From Lacticaseibacillus daqingensis (GTDB lineage: Bacteria > Bacillota > Bacilli > Lactobacillales > Lactobacillaceae), in NCBI RefSeq assembly GCF_003946115.1, contig NZ_RHOH01000010.1:1-64000 (forward strand): a stretch of 64,000 bases of DNA, given 5' to 3'. The position numbers and the translations under genes are program-made. Below are positions 26,526-36,764 of this stretch, piece by piece; within the stretch, counting starts at the first letter, position 1; every line of letters begins with the position of its first letter. Under the pieces are notes generated by a model. The model saw only the letters and a list, made by a program, of their open reading frames with translations. It ran no database searches and was not told where the DNA came from.

Positions 26526-27848
26526 CTAACGCAATTCTGGCCAGTAATCACCATTTGCTTCAATAAGCGCGTCCAGAACCTGCTTAGCTTTGCGTGCAGA
26601 AGTAAAGGTTTGGTTCAGTGTAAATGCTTCTAGCGCTTTCTGATATGAGTGATCGAAGTACGCATCCACTAGCAACTTCTCGGCGGCAACCTGTGCTTCC
26701 ATCATCCCCTTATGCATATCCGGAATTGGCTGCCGTAATGAAATTGGCTCTGCGCCTGTTGCCCCGACATATGCTGGCACTTCTACCACCGCATCCTGGC
26801 GAAGGTTTGGGATAGCGCCCATGTTAGGGAAAATCAGCATAAATCGACGGTGGAGGTTGTTTAGAATAGACACGGCCATGTCCACGATGTATTGCCCGTG
26901 CGCGCCGAAGTCATGGTTTAGCTCACCATTGCGCCCAGTTTCACGAATTCGCTGCGCGGTTTCCTTGATTTCCTTCTCACGCCCCAGTTCCACAGCATCC
27001 GCTCGCGTAAATTCAATATCAGACTGTTCAACGACAGCATCCGGATACAGGTAATACTCCAGGTAATTATTCGGAATGTTGTCCGGAAAGTCCGTCACAA
27101 TTGTACTCATCATCGCATAGGCTTCTGCCCAAAACTTATCGCCACGATGGAACTCTGGCTCCTTAAGCGGCGCGGCCTTGAGCTTGTCAAGAATTTCCGG
27201 CATTACATCGCGCCCTAAAGACGTGTCAAAGATAGATTTATACCAGCCAAAGTGATTCAGGCCATAGTAGGTTTGAATCCAGTTTTTACGATCATACCCA
27301 TAGTTCTCACACAGGGTTGTTTCAATGGAAATCGTCATATCACAAGCATTCAGCATTTTCGCCTTCGGATACGTGCGGCGAATTGTCTCGGCAACGATCG
27401 ATTCCGGATTCGTGTAATTGAGAATCCACGCGTCCGGCGCGTATCTTTGCACGAATCCAACTAACTCGATCATCGGTCCAATAGTACGAAGACCGTAAGA
27501 AAAGCCCCCAAGTCCACATGTCTCTTGCCCAACCAAGCCATACTTGAGCGGAACCTTCTCGTCAACCTTACGCATTTCAATGCCGCCAACCCGAATCTGC
27601 GAAAAGACGAAGTCCGCACCTGTAAAGGCGACCTCAGGGTCATTAGTCTGCGTCAGCCCAATGTTGAAGCGCTGCTTGTTCAGCATCCATTTGATGATCG
27701 TATACATGTCATCGTTGCGCTGGGCATCTATGTCGTAAAGTCGAAATTCGCTAACTGCGAAATCGTTCTGATTATCAAGAATCGCTTGAATAATCCCTGG
27801 TGTGTAAGAACTCCCACCGCCTGCAATCGTCACTACTTGTTGTTTCAC
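26526..27848 (-). CDS. GH4 6-phospho-alpha-glucosidase
   Basis: An NAD- and metal-dependent hydrolase of family GH4 that splits 6-phospho-alpha-glucosides into glucose 6-phosphate and the aglycone. The N-terminal nucleotide site is TIAGGGSSYTPGI, and the metal ligands are Cys169 in NACDMTI and His199 in GLNHFGWY; the CDM motif marks the alpha-specific (MalH/GlvA) branch rather than the 6-phospho-beta-glucosidase branch. The start is GTG 27848, with GGAGG eight bases upstream, giving the usual 440 residues. It lies 27 bases after the EIIBC gene, whose product supplies the phosphorylated substrate. Confidence 0.93.
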   Translation of the reverse strand: MKQQVVTIAGGGSSYTPGIIQAILDNQNDFAVSEFRLYDIDAQRNDDMYTIIKWMLNKQRFNIGLTQTNDPEVAFTGADFVFSQIRVGGIEMRKVDEKVPLKYGLVGQETCGLGGFSYGLRTIGPMIELVGFVQRYAPDAWILNYTNPESIVAETIRRTYPKAKMLNACDMTISIETTLCENYGYDRKNWIQTYYGLNHFGWYKSIFDTSLGRDVMPEILDKLKAAPLKEPEFHRGDKFWAEAYAMMSTIVTDFPDNIPNNYLEYYLYPDAVVEQSDIEFTRADAVELGREKEIKETAQRIRETGRNGELNHDFGAHGQYIVDMAVSILNNLHRRFMLIFPNMGAIPNLRQDAVVEVPAYVGATGAEPISLRQPIPDMHKGMMEAQVAAEKLLVDAYFDHSYQKALEAFTLNQTFTSARKAKQVLDALIEANGDYWPELR

Positions 27849-27875
27849 TCTTCTTACCTCCACATACTGCATCAC

Positions 27876-29480
27876 TTAAACTGTCTTCAGATAGTCCTTA
27901 ACGTCCGTTGCAATCTGATCGACTTGCAATCCATACACAACCTGAACATTATGTTCTGACGGTTTTACAAGCCCACTGGCCCCGGTCTGCTTAAGCACCT
28001 GATCTTGAACCTTGGTCATGTCTTTAACCGTTACGCGTAACCGCGTCATACAATTCGTCACACTATCAATGTTAGTTGCGCCACCCAATGCCGCAACAAT
28101 GGTCTGCGCCATCGCCGATCCAGTACCACCGATTGCGTTATCCTTGGTGACAGAAGATTCCACACCTTCTTCAACAACTTCACGACCTGGTGTTGCGATG
28201 TTGAACCGCTTGATGAGATACATAAACCCAAAGTAGTAAATAACGGAGAAAATCAATCCGACCAGAACAACCAGATACCACTTACTTTGCGCACCACGGA
28301 AAATACCAAAGATCGTAAAGTCGATAAGCCCCGCTTGAACGCCACCAACACTCGTCCCGAGGAGAGATAATAGGAAGTAACCTAAGCCCCCCATCAGTGC
28401 ATGAAACCCAAACAAAATTGGGGAAACAAACATGAAAGCAAATTCGATCGGCTCAGTAATCCCGGTCAGCAGAGCGGCGGACATCCCACCGAACATCATT
28501 GCCTTAACCCGCTTCTTTTCAGTTGGACGAGCCATCTTAATCATGGCTAGCGCAGCGGCTGGAAGTCCAAAGACCGCAATCAATGTCTGCCCTTGGCCAA
28601 TATACTTCGCACCAAGTTGGAAAACAGAATTTGAAACGTGCTGTGATGAGCCAATCGCTGCATTGAAGATATTCAGCGCACCACTGACAGTATCACCGCC
28701 AACAACAGCTGTTCCACCAATTGGCGTGAAGCGGACTAACTGATTCAAAATGTGATGGAGCCCTGTTGGAATTAAGAGTCGGTTAGCCGTCCCATAGATG
28801 AACGGGCCAAATGCACCGGACTTTGAAATACTCATCCCGATAAGACTGATCAGCTGATTGAAGAGCGGCCAGATGAAGTACGATACAACCGCAACGAGTG
28901 GGATCGTCACAATCGTAATCAGCGGGATAAATCGCTTGCCCCCATAAAAGTTAATGGCACTCGGTAACTTGATTTTGTAGAATCGGTTATGCAAAGCGCC
29001 AACAACAAGCCCAACGATGATCCCACCGAAGACGTTCATTCTAAGCGTGTAGAATCCAAGAACCGTCTCATACTTCGCGTTTTCAATCGTTGCATCAACA
29101 ACGCTCATACCGCCCTTTGTGAGCGCCTCGATTGAGGTCGATAAGGCCGTGATGCCATTCTGTGCCAAAATGTAGCTCAGCGTTAGGTGAAAGACTAGAA
29201 ACCCGATAATTGCTGCAAATGCTGCGGTTGACTTCTCCTCTTTTGCAAGCCCCACGGTTACGGACAAGGCGAAGAATATTGGTAGATTGCCAAAGATCAG
29301 GTTGGCCAACGCACGAATAAATCCAATGAAGACCTGTACATTATGGGCATTCGCAAAACCAGCGCCAACAATTGACGGATTCTGTAATGCAGCGGCTAAA
29401 CCAAGAAAAATCCCGGCTGCCGCTATCGTTGAGATCGGCAGGAGCAAGGATTTACCAAACTTCTGAATTGCTTCTTTCAT
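27876..29480 (-). CDS. PTS EIICB permease, alpha-glucoside/glucose type
   Basis: The membrane permease of a glucose-family PTS. The N-terminal EIIC domain (about 1-400) has many membrane segments and the GITEPIEFAFMF block; the C-terminal EIIB domain (about 455-534) carries the phosphorylated Cys477 in SVTNCMTRLRV. It transports and phosphorylates a sugar using the EIIA encoded at the end of the operon. I chose ATG 29480 (MKEAIQKFGKSLLLP) with AAAGGAGGG upstream over the ATG at 29504. With the GH4 gene it resembles maltose/alpha-glucoside systems, but the glycerate kinase suggests another glucoside. Confidence 0.93.
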   Translation of the reverse strand: MKEAIQKFGKSLLLPISTIAAAGIFLGLAAALQNPSIVGAGFANAHNVQVFIGFIRALANLIFGNLPIFFALSVTVGLAKEEKSTAAFAAIIGFLVFHLTLSYILAQNGITALSTSIEALTKGGMSVVDATIENAKYETVLGFYTLRMNVFGGIIVGLVVGALHNRFYKIKLPSAINFYGGKRFIPLITIVTIPLVAVVSYFIWPLFNQLISLIGMSISKSGAFGPFIYGTANRLLIPTGLHHILNQLVRFTPIGGTAVVGGDTVSGALNIFNAAIGSSQHVSNSVFQLGAKYIGQGQTLIAVFGLPAAALAMIKMARPTEKKRVKAMMFGGMSAALLTGITEPIEFAFMFVSPILFGFHALMGGLGYFLLSLLGTSVGGVQAGLIDFTIFGIFRGAQSKWYLVVLVGLIFSVIYYFGFMYLIKRFNIATPGREVVEEGVESSVTKDNAIGGTGSAMAQTIVAALGGATNIDSVTNCMTRLRVTVKDMTKVQDQVLKQTGASGLVKPSEHNVQVVYGLQVDQIATDVKDYLKTV

Positions 29481-29566
29481 ATTTATTCCCTCCTTTACGA
29501 ACATAATGGTATAGGATGAACAGAACCGGGTAAAGCGCCTTCACTAACTCTGGCAATGGAACCGCA

Positions 29567-29596
29567 TTCGAAACTCAAACACATTCGGTGTATAAT
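29567..29596 (+). promoter_or_regulatory. Promoter of the RpiR-family regulator
   Basis: A perfect TATAAT (29591-29596) lies 38 bases before the regulator's ATG, with a weak TTCGAA at 29567-29572 (18-base gap). Near-repeats CATTCGAAA and CATTCGGTG (about 29565 and 29583) bracket it and could be operator halves shared with the divergent PTS operon. Confidence 0.5.
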
Positions 29597-29634
29597 TACA
29601 CAAAAGGATTCTTACTACGATCTCGGAGGCATCT

Positions 29635-30411
29635 ATGTTCAATCAGCGCGTCGCTAAACACATTCAAAAGCTCAGCCCTTCCGAAGAAAAGATACTCGCC
29701 TATATAACCGAGCACTATAACCAGATTCCCAGCAAACGAATTGGTACGATTGCTAACGATCTCTATATGTCGCCAAATGCACTTGTTCGCTTTGCCAAAA
29801 AGTTGCAATATAGCGGTTTTAGCGAGCTCAAATTTGACATTTCCGCCGACCTTTCCGAACATCCCAACAAAATGACGCCCACCGCAGCCATCGGGCCCGA
29901 TGGCTACTACGATATCGGCGAGAACATTATTGGTAACCTTCGACAAACGCTAGACATCAACCGCGAAGCATATTTCGTTGAAGCGGCTGACCTCGTTGCC
30001 ACCTACAACAAAATTGCTTTCGTTGCACTCGGGCTCTCTAACAGTAGTTTATCTTCCTTCACGCGGCGACTGGAGGTTCTCAATAAGGTCTGCCTTGTCT
30101 CAAAAGACCGGGACAATGCCTTAACGTTATCCCGATCCTTAGACGATACCTTCTTGGTCTTTATTGTGTCGCTGTCTGGTGAAACGGATGTCCTCTCAGA
30201 ATGCCTTACGTCATTCAAAGAGCAGCACTGTAAAATCATTACTATCACTGGGCTCAACAACAACCCGCTTCATCATCATAGTGATTTAAGCTTCTATGTG
30301 CCCTATGAGCGCCAATCAATACACGGTATCGATATGAGCTCTCGTATTTGTATCACGTTCTTCTTGGACATTATGGTTCAGTATATTTATCAAAACCTGA
30401 GTATTAGGTAA
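29635..30411 (+). CDS. RpiR/MurR-family regulator of the PTS operon
   Basis: A 258-residue RpiR-family regulator. Residues 1-77 form the helix-turn-helix domain (SKRIGTIANDLYMSPNALVRFAKKL), and residues about 110-240 an SIS sugar-phosphate-binding domain (KIAFVALGLSNSSLSSFTRRL, VFIVSLSGETDVLSECL). It should sense a phosphorylated sugar made by the operon and control it. It is transcribed away from the EIICB gene across a 154-base region, the usual arrangement for a local regulator. Start ATG 29635 has TCGGAGG upstream. Confidence 0.92.
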   Translation: MFNQRVAKHIQKLSPSEEKILAYITEHYNQIPSKRIGTIANDLYMSPNALVRFAKKLQYSGFSELKFDISADLSEHPNKMTPTAAIGPDGYYDIGENIIGNLRQTLDINREAYFVEAADLVATYNKIAFVALGLSNSSLSSFTRRLEVLNKVCLVSKDRDNALTLSRSLDDTFLVFIVSLSGETDVLSECLTSFKEQHCKIITITGLNNNPLHHHSDLSFYVPYERQSIHGIDMSSRICITFFLDIMVQYIYQNLSIR

Positions 30412-30660
30412 AGACAAAATTTAATACCGATTATAAGTTGTCGCTCTGAGTACTGCCCTTTTCGTCAGTCGCGCAACTCAGCAAATGATTTCAAGCTGTA
30501 TCTTCAAGCTTCCAGTTTTGCTTACTCGCCAAGGCCAGCGCTAAAATATGGGCCTTTTCAGGATGGTTCAGTGCATTTCGTCAATCGTAGCGAACAAGAC
30601 TCACTGGCGAGTATGCTGAATGCATCCCCGTGCTCCAGCAGTCCTTCTATCAAATTGAAC
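30412..30660. other. Gap between the regulator and the trp promoter
   Basis: About 250 bases with no gene that I can support. I see no clear terminator for the regulator and no repeated element. A short motif pair, CTCGCCAAGG and CACTGGCGAG (about 30525 and 30602), could pair but is too distant to be convincing. Confidence 0.4.
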
Positions 30661-30668
30661 AAAAAAAC

Positions 30669-30697
30669 TTGACATGTAGGGCTTGGCCGGCTAGACT
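30669..30697 (+). promoter_or_regulatory. Promoter of the PTS-trp operon
   Basis: TTGACA (30669-30674) and TAGACT (30692-30697) with a 17-base gap lead directly into the T-box leader. No other good promoter is seen between here and trpA. Confidence 0.8.
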
Positions 30698-30732
30698 AAG
30701 GCCAATTAAATTAAACTGTAATTAAAAACCGA

Positions 30733-31066
30733 TGAGGTGGAGATCAAACCAGTTGTGCACGCACAGAGAGTCACGGGGCTGAGAGGTGACCGAACGCAGG
30801 CTGGCAAATGGACCACCGAGGGCTTTGCCGAAAGATTCGTCGAGTACGCAAAGACGTCAGGCATACGTCAGTTGCCGGAAGAGTGTTGGCTCTTCGCTAA
30901 GCGTGACCCTTATTTGGGGTCCTCTGCGCAAAGAGCCCGCCGGATCAATTGATCCGGCGGGCTTTGTGTTTGAGGCCGAAAGATGCGGGTCGAATCAAGG
31001 TGGCACCGCGGGAAATCCGTCCTTGGTCTAAGTCAATTGTGACTTAGACCAAGGACGGATTTTTTG
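30733..31066 (+). promoter_or_regulatory. T-box leader with a tryptophan specifier
   Basis: A T-box riboswitch that senses uncharged tRNA. The conserved T-box itself is AAGGTGGCACCGCGGG (30997-31012). The Stem I region (about 30765-30880) holds AAATGGACC, where TGG (30809-30811) is the best candidate specifier codon, fitting tRNA-Trp. A second hairpin GAAGAG/CTCTTC follows, then a 15-bp perfect stem (30934-30963). The regulated terminator pairs AATCCGTCCTTGGTCTAAGT-type bases at 31014-31035 with 31040-31061 and ends in a T-run. Uncharged tRNA-Trp would favour the antiterminator and switch on the PTS and trp genes. Confidence 0.93.
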
Positions 31067-31082
31067 CGATTAGGAGGCTCTT

Positions 31083-31535
31083 ATGTTAACCCCATACACA
31101 ACGTTCAATGCCGTGATGGCTCAGGCCACCTTCACCACGCCGCAAGCGGTGATCACGCAGACCGGCCGCTTGCTGGAGCGCGGCGGCTACGCCAGCGCCG
31201 CCTACACCGAGGCGATGCGCGCCAGCTTTGCGCTCAACGGTGCCTACTTCGTGATCGCGCCCGGCATCGCGCTGCCCCACGCCCGTCCGGAAGCGGGCGC
31301 TCTTGCCAACGGCCTCAGCGTCTTGACCTTGGCCCACCCCGTCGACTTCGGCAACCGCGCCAACGGCCCCGTCCGGCTGGTGATCGGCCTGTCTGCCACC
31401 GGGGCCGGGGACCATCTGGCGATGCTACAAGCCGTGGTGGCCACGCTCGGGGACCGATGGCGGGTGCGCCAACTCCTTGACTGCACCACCTCAGCGGACT
31501 TATTTCAGGCACTCCAGGTCACCGATCGGCCGTGA
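31083..31535 (+). CDS. PTS EIIA component, mannitol/ascorbate type, in the trp operon
   Basis: A 150-residue EIIA of the mannitol-fructose/UlaC type. The phosphorylated His is in GIALPHARPEAGAL (about residue 63), the usual family signature. It starts at ATG 31083 behind AGGAGG, 17 bases after the T-box terminator, so it is the first structural gene of the Trp-controlled operon. It would pass phosphate from HPr to the EIIB encoded next. A link of such a protein to tryptophan synthesis is unexpected; no sugar-degrading enzyme is encoded in the operon. Confidence 0.9.
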   Translation: MLTPYTTFNAVMAQATFTTPQAVITQTGRLLERGGYASAAYTEAMRASFALNGAYFVIAPGIALPHARPEAGALANGLSVLTLAHPVDFGNRANGPVRLVIGLSATGAGDHLAMLQAVVATLGDRWRVRQLLDCTTSADLFQALQVTDRP

Positions 31536-31555
31536 GCCGACAGGAAGGGAACGAT

Positions 31556-31831
31556 ATGCGCATTCTAACCGTTTGTGGGGCAGGCGTCGGCACCAGCCTC
31601 ATGGAAAAAATGTTTGCCGAACAAATTCTGACTGCGGCGGGCATCCCCGCGGTAGTCGACAACGCGGACATCGGTAGCGCCACGCCGAATGGCTACGATG
31701 TGGTCCTCACCACCTCGCTGTTCGCGGACCTGCTGCCAGCAACCACCGCGCAGGTCATCATTCACGATAACCTCATGGATCAGGCCGGCCTGCGCGAGAA
31801 GCTGCTGGCGGCCGTAGCCAAGGAGGCCTGA
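31556..31831 (+). CDS. PTS EIIB component, ascorbate (UlaB/SgaB) type
   Basis: A 91-residue EIIB of the lactose/ascorbate fold. The phosphorylated Cys is in the P-loop VCGAGVGTSLM (about residue 7). I chose ATG 31556 (MRILTVCGAG) because GGAAGGGA precedes it; an upstream ATG at 31532 overlaps the EIIA gene end. The gene is 20 bases after EIIA and two bases before the EIIC gene. It should phosphorylate the compound carried by the EIIC. Confidence 0.92.
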   Translation: MRILTVCGAGVGTSLMEKMFAEQILTAAGIPAVVDNADIGSATPNGYDVVLTTSLFADLLPATTAQVIIHDNLMDQAGLREKLLAAVAKEA

Positions 31832-31833
31832 AG

Positions 31834-33117
31834 ATGACGGGACTCCTGTACTTCATCACCAATGTCCTCAGCCAGCCCATTTTCATTCTCGGACTGGTGG
31901 TCGTCGTCGGTATGCTGGCGGAGCACAAGCCCGGTAGCCAAATTCTCCCGAGCGCGCTGAAGGCCGTGATCGGCTTCACCATGATCAACGTCGGCGGCCA
32001 AACCCTCGGCACGGCGCTGCTACCGTTGCAGCAGCTGATCGCGCACATTTTCAAGATGACCCCACCGGCCAGCACGGATATCGGGGCCACCCAGGCCAGC
32101 AGTCTCACCGCAGTGGGCGCTGACATGGCGATCATCTTTGCCGCCGGGTTTGCCGTCAACCTGCTGCTCGCCCGCTTCACGCGGTTCAAGTTCGTGTACC
32201 TCTCCCCGCATGTGGCCTTCTTCTTCTCGGGGCTACTGGCCGCTCTGCTCAAGTTCGGCACCGATTTGAACACGCCGGTGCGCCTAGTCATCGGCAGCCT
32301 CCTGCTGGGCGCGTACATGACGTTCACCTGCGCGTATGTCAACGTACTCATTCGCCCGGTGCGCGGCGCAACAGGTTTCACGCTGGCGCACTCGAGCTCG
32401 TCCGGGCTGCTGGTGGCGGCGTTGCTCGGCCGTCTGTTCGGGGACAAGACGCACGACTTGGAAGACCTGAAGCTGCCGCGCCAGCTCAACTTCCTGCGGG
32501 ACATGACCGTGGCTTTGACCCTGGTGATGATGCTGCTGTTCTTGGCGCTGGGGCTTATCGCCGGGCCGCGGTTCACGATGACCCACCTCACCGGTGGCAA
32601 AGACATCGTAATTTTCGCCATCACCAAGGGCGTTGAGTTCGGGATGTGGATCACCGTGATCCTGGCCGGCGTGCGCCTGATGCTGGCCGAGATCATCCCC
32701 GCCTTTCACGGCATCGCCCAGCGGCTTATCCCCAACGCCAAGCCGGGGCTGGACATCCCCCTGCTGTTCCCACAGTACCCCACCAGCGTCATCGTCGGCT
32801 TTTTGACCAGCCTGACCACCGGCATCATCGGGATGCTGATCCTGGCGCCCGCCCATTACCCGATCATCGTGTTTCCGGCGCTGATCCCGACCTTTTTCAC
32901 CGGGGCCGCCACCGCCATCTTCGGAGACGCCCACGGGGGCCGGCGCGGTGCACTACTCGGCGCCGGCGCCAACGGGTTTTTGCTCATCTTCGGGCAGGCG
33001 TTCCTACTGCCGATGGTGGGCAGCTTCGCCCCCATCATGCGCATCTTGAGCGAAACCGACTACTGCGTGTACGGCCCGCTCTTGGGGATCGTGCTCAAAC
33101 TGCTTCATCTCAACTGA
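31834..33117 (+). CDS. PTS EIIC permease, ascorbate (UlaA) type
   Basis: A 427-residue integral membrane permease of the ascorbate-galactitol superfamily. It begins [20 protein letters not shown] and shows about ten hydrophobic segments; the stretch [20 protein letters not shown] and the late [20 protein letters not shown] are typical of UlaA/SgaT proteins. Known members carry L-ascorbate, but other substrates are likely for distant members. It lies 13 bases before trpB, so its expression follows tryptophan starvation. The very high G+C content matches the trp genes behind it, so they appear to have travelled together. Confidence 0.92.
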   Translation: MTGLLYFITNVLSQPIFILGLVVVVGMLAEHKPGSQILPSALKAVIGFTMINVGGQTLGTALLPLQQLIAHIFKMTPPASTDIGATQASSLTAVGADMAIIFAAGFAVNLLLARFTRFKFVYLSPHVAFFFSGLLAALLKFGTDLNTPVRLVIGSLLLGAYMTFTCAYVNVLIRPVRGATGFTLAHSSSSGLLVAALLGRLFGDKTHDLEDLKLPRQLNFLRDMTVALTLVMMLLFLALGLIAGPRFTMTHLTGGKDIVIFAITKGVEFGMWITVILAGVRLMLAEIIPAFHGIAQRLIPNAKPGLDIPLLFPQYPTSVIVGFLTSLTTGIIGMLILAPAHYPIIVFPALIPTFFTGAATAIFGDAHGGRRGALLGAGANGFLLIFGQAFLLPMVGSFAPIMRILSETDYCVYGPLLGIVLKLLHLN

Positions 33118-33130
33118 TAAGGAGCTCACT

Positions 33131-34336
<1,206 letters not shown>

Positions 34337-34352
34337 GAAAGAAGGTCATCTG

Positions 34353-35372
34353 ATGATCAAAGACGCCATTATCAAAATTGCGACCCACACCGACCTCACC
34401 TTTGAAGAGGCCCAAGCCGTTATCAACGAAATCATGGACGGCACCACCAGCAACACCCAGATCGCGGCCCTGCTCACGGGGCTGGCGATGAAAGGCGAGA
34501 CCGTGCCCGAGATCGCCGGCGCCGCCAGCGCCATGCGCGCCCATGCCCGCCCGTTTACCGCCGAGGCGCGCGTGCTTGAGATCGTGGGCACCGGTGGCGA
34601 CCACGCCAACACATTCAACGTCTCCACCACCGCCAGCCTCATCGTCGCCGCCGCGGGCACCCCCGTAGCCAAGCACGGCAACCGCGCCGCCTCGTCCAAA
34701 AGTGGGGCCGCCGATGTCCGCGAGGCGCTTGGCGTGAACATCACGGTCGACCCGCAGACCAGCGCCGCGATGCTACAGGCCACAAACTTCTGCTTCCTGT
34801 TTGCCCAGGCCTACCATCAGGCGATGCGCTTCGTGGGCCCCGTGCGTCAAGAGCTGGGGATCCGCACGATTTTTAACCTCCTCGGCCCGCTGGCCAACCC
34901 GGCCCACGCCACCGCACAGCTGCTCGGCGTTTACGACGCGCAACTGCTCGCCCCCATGGCGCACGTCCTCGCCACGCTTGGCGTGACCGATGCCATGGTG
35001 GTGCACGGTGAAGACGGCCGGGACGAAGTTACCACCGTCGCTCCCACCGACATCGTGGTGGTGCGCGATGGCCAGTTCACGCGCACCCACGTGACGCCGG
35101 CCGACTTCGGCCTACCGCTGGCGCACCCTGCCGACCTGGTCGGGGGCACGCCGGCCGCCAATGCCCGCATCACACGCGCGGTTTTGGCCGGCGCGCCGGG
35201 CCCGCAGCTGGACACCGTGCTCCTCAACGCGGCCTGCGCACTGCACACCAGGCATCGCGCACTCAGCCTGCCCGACGCCCTGCAACTCGCGCGGCAAACC
35301 GTTGCCAGCGGCGCAGCGACCGCAACGCTCGACGCGGTGATCGCCCAGAGCCAAAAGGCGGTGTCCGCGTGA
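34353..35372 (+). CDS. trpD: Anthranilate phosphoribosyltransferase
   Basis: Transfers phosphoribose from PRPP to anthranilate, the second committed step of tryptophan synthesis. The [17 protein letters not shown] loop and the [16 protein letters not shown] block that bind PRPP and anthranilate are intact; length 339 is normal. It follows trpB by 16 bases, and its stop overlaps the trpC start (GTGA). No anthranilate synthase gene (trpE/trpG) is present in this operon, so its substrate must come from elsewhere in the genome or from outside the cell. Confidence 0.96.
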   Translation: MIKDAIIKIATHTDLTFEEAQAVINEIMDGTTSNTQIAALLTGLAMKGETVPEIAGAASAMRAHARPFTAEARVLEIVGTGGDHANTFNVSTTASLIVAAAGTPVAKHGNRAASSKSGAADVREALGVNITVDPQTSAAMLQATNFCFLFAQAYHQAMRFVGPVRQELGIRTIFNLLGPLANPAHATAQLLGVYDAQLLAPMAHVLATLGVTDAMVVHGEDGRDEVTTVAPTDIVVVRDGQFTRTHVTPADFGLPLAHPADLVGGTPAANARITRAVLAGAPGPQLDTVLLNAACALHTRHRALSLPDALQLARQTVASGAATATLDAVIAQSQKAVSA

Positions 35373-36160
35373 TCCTCGATGACCTGGTCGCAGCCACCCG
35401 CCGACGCCTCAACCGCCACCAGCAGCAGGTTCCGCTGGCCACCCTGCAGGCCCGCGTGGCGGCCCTGTCGCCGCAAAGTGCTGTGCCCGTTTACACCGCC
35501 CTGAAAGGCCCGCAACTCAAATTGATCGCCGAGGTCAAGGCCGCCTCGCCGTCCAAGGGCGCCATTGCCACCACCTTTGACCCCGGCGCCATCGCCGAAG
35601 CCTACGCCCGCGGCGGCGCGGACGCCATCTCGGTGCTGACCGAGCCCGACTACTTCCACGGCCAGCTCGCTGATCTCACCGCCGTGCGCCAGCGGGTCCC
35701 CTTGCCCCTGCTGCGCAAGGACTTCACGATCGATCCGTACATGCTTTATGAGGCGCGGCTGGCCGGCGCCAACCTGATCCTGCTGATCGTGGCCGTGCTG
35801 ACCGACACGCAGCTGCGCGCGTTCCTAACATTAGCGCACCAGCTGGGGCTGGCGGCCCTGGTCGAGGTGCACGACCACCCGGAGCTGCAGCGCGCCTTGG
35901 CCGCTGGTGCCCGGATGATCGGCGTGAACAACCGCGACCTGCGCGACTTCTCCGTTGATCTGACCCGCAGCCTGGCGCTGCGCCCCGCGGTGCCCGACAC
36001 AGTGGTTTTCGTCGCCGAAAGTGGCATTCGCACGCCGGCGGACACGGCGCGGCTGCAGGTAGCCGGCGTCGATGCGGTGCTTGTTGGTGAAACCCTGATG
36101 CGCGCCGCCGACAAAAGCGCCATGATCCAAGCCCTGAAAGGCGGTTCACCGCATGACTAA
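35369..36160 (+). CDS. trpC: Indole-3-glycerol-phosphate synthase
   Basis: Closes the indole ring by converting carboxyphenylamino-deoxyribulose phosphate to indole glycerol phosphate. A TIM barrel with [13 protein letters not shown] (catalytic Lys), [20 protein letters not shown] (catalytic Lys and Glu) and [10 protein letters not shown] is visible, as is FVAESGIRT near the end. It starts with GTG 35369 inside the end of trpD and overlaps trpF by eight bases, indicating tight translational coupling. Length 263 is normal. Confidence 0.96.
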   Translation: MILDDLVAATRRRLNRHQQQVPLATLQARVAALSPQSAVPVYTALKGPQLKLIAEVKAASPSKGAIATTFDPGAIAEAYARGGADAISVLTEPDYFHGQLADLTAVRQRVPLPLLRKDFTIDPYMLYEARLAGANLILLIVAVLTDTQLRAFLTLAHQLGLAALVEVHDHPELQRALAAGARMIGVNNRDLRDFSVDLTRSLALRPAVPDTVVFVAESGIRTPADTARLQVAGVDAVLVGETLMRAADKSAMIQALKGGSPHD

Positions 36161-36764
36161 GGTGAAGCTGTGCGGGCTGATGACCCTGGCCGATGTGGCC
36201 GTCATCAACGCCGCCCGGCCCGATTTTGCCGGCTTCGTCTTCGCCGCCGGGCGCCATCAGGTCACCCTGGCGCAAGCCCAGCAACTGCGCGCCGCGCTGG
36301 CACCCGCCATCGTGAGCGTCGGCGTCTTCGTCAATGCGCCGCTGGAAGCGATGCTGGCCGCGGTCGCAAGCGGTGCAGTGACGATGATCCAACTGCACGG
36401 CCACGCCTCTGCGGTCACGGTCGCCGCCTTGCACCGGCACCGCATTCCGGTCATCCAAGTCGTGCAAGGCGCCCCCACCGCTTGGCCGGTGACCCAAGTG
36501 ACGTACCTGATGGCCGACGCCGGCGCAGGCAGCGGTCGCACCCTCCCGTGGGCCCAACTCCCGCCCGCCCCTAAGCCGCTCTTCCTGGCCGGCGGACTGA
36601 CCCCACGCAACGTTCAACAGGCGATTCAGGTCGTGCATCCGTTCGCGGTGGATGTGTCCAGCGGCATCGAAACCGCGGCGGGCAAGAACGCCGAGCTGAC
36701 CGCGGCCTTCATGGCACAAGTGCGCGCCGCAACGCACCCAATTGAGAAAGGACCCTCATTATGA
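36153..36764 (+). CDS. trpF: Phosphoribosylanthranilate isomerase
   Basis: Carries out the Amadori rearrangement between the TrpD and TrpC steps. The catalytic Cys lies in VKLCGLMTLADV (about residue 7) and the catalytic Asp in FAVDVSSGIET near the C-terminus, with FLAGGLTPRNV before it. It is a separate gene of 203 residues, not fused to trpC. ATG 36153 overlaps the trpC end by eight bases, and the stop overlaps trpA by four. Confidence 0.95.
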   Translation: MTKVKLCGLMTLADVAVINAARPDFAGFVFAAGRHQVTLAQAQQLRAALAPAIVSVGVFVNAPLEAMLAAVASGAVTMIQLHGHASAVTVAALHRHRIPVIQVVQGAPTAWPVTQVTYLMADAGAGSGRTLPWAQLPPAPKPLFLAGGLTPRNVQQAIQVVHPFAVDVSSGIETAAGKNAELTAAFMAQVRAATHPIEKGPSL

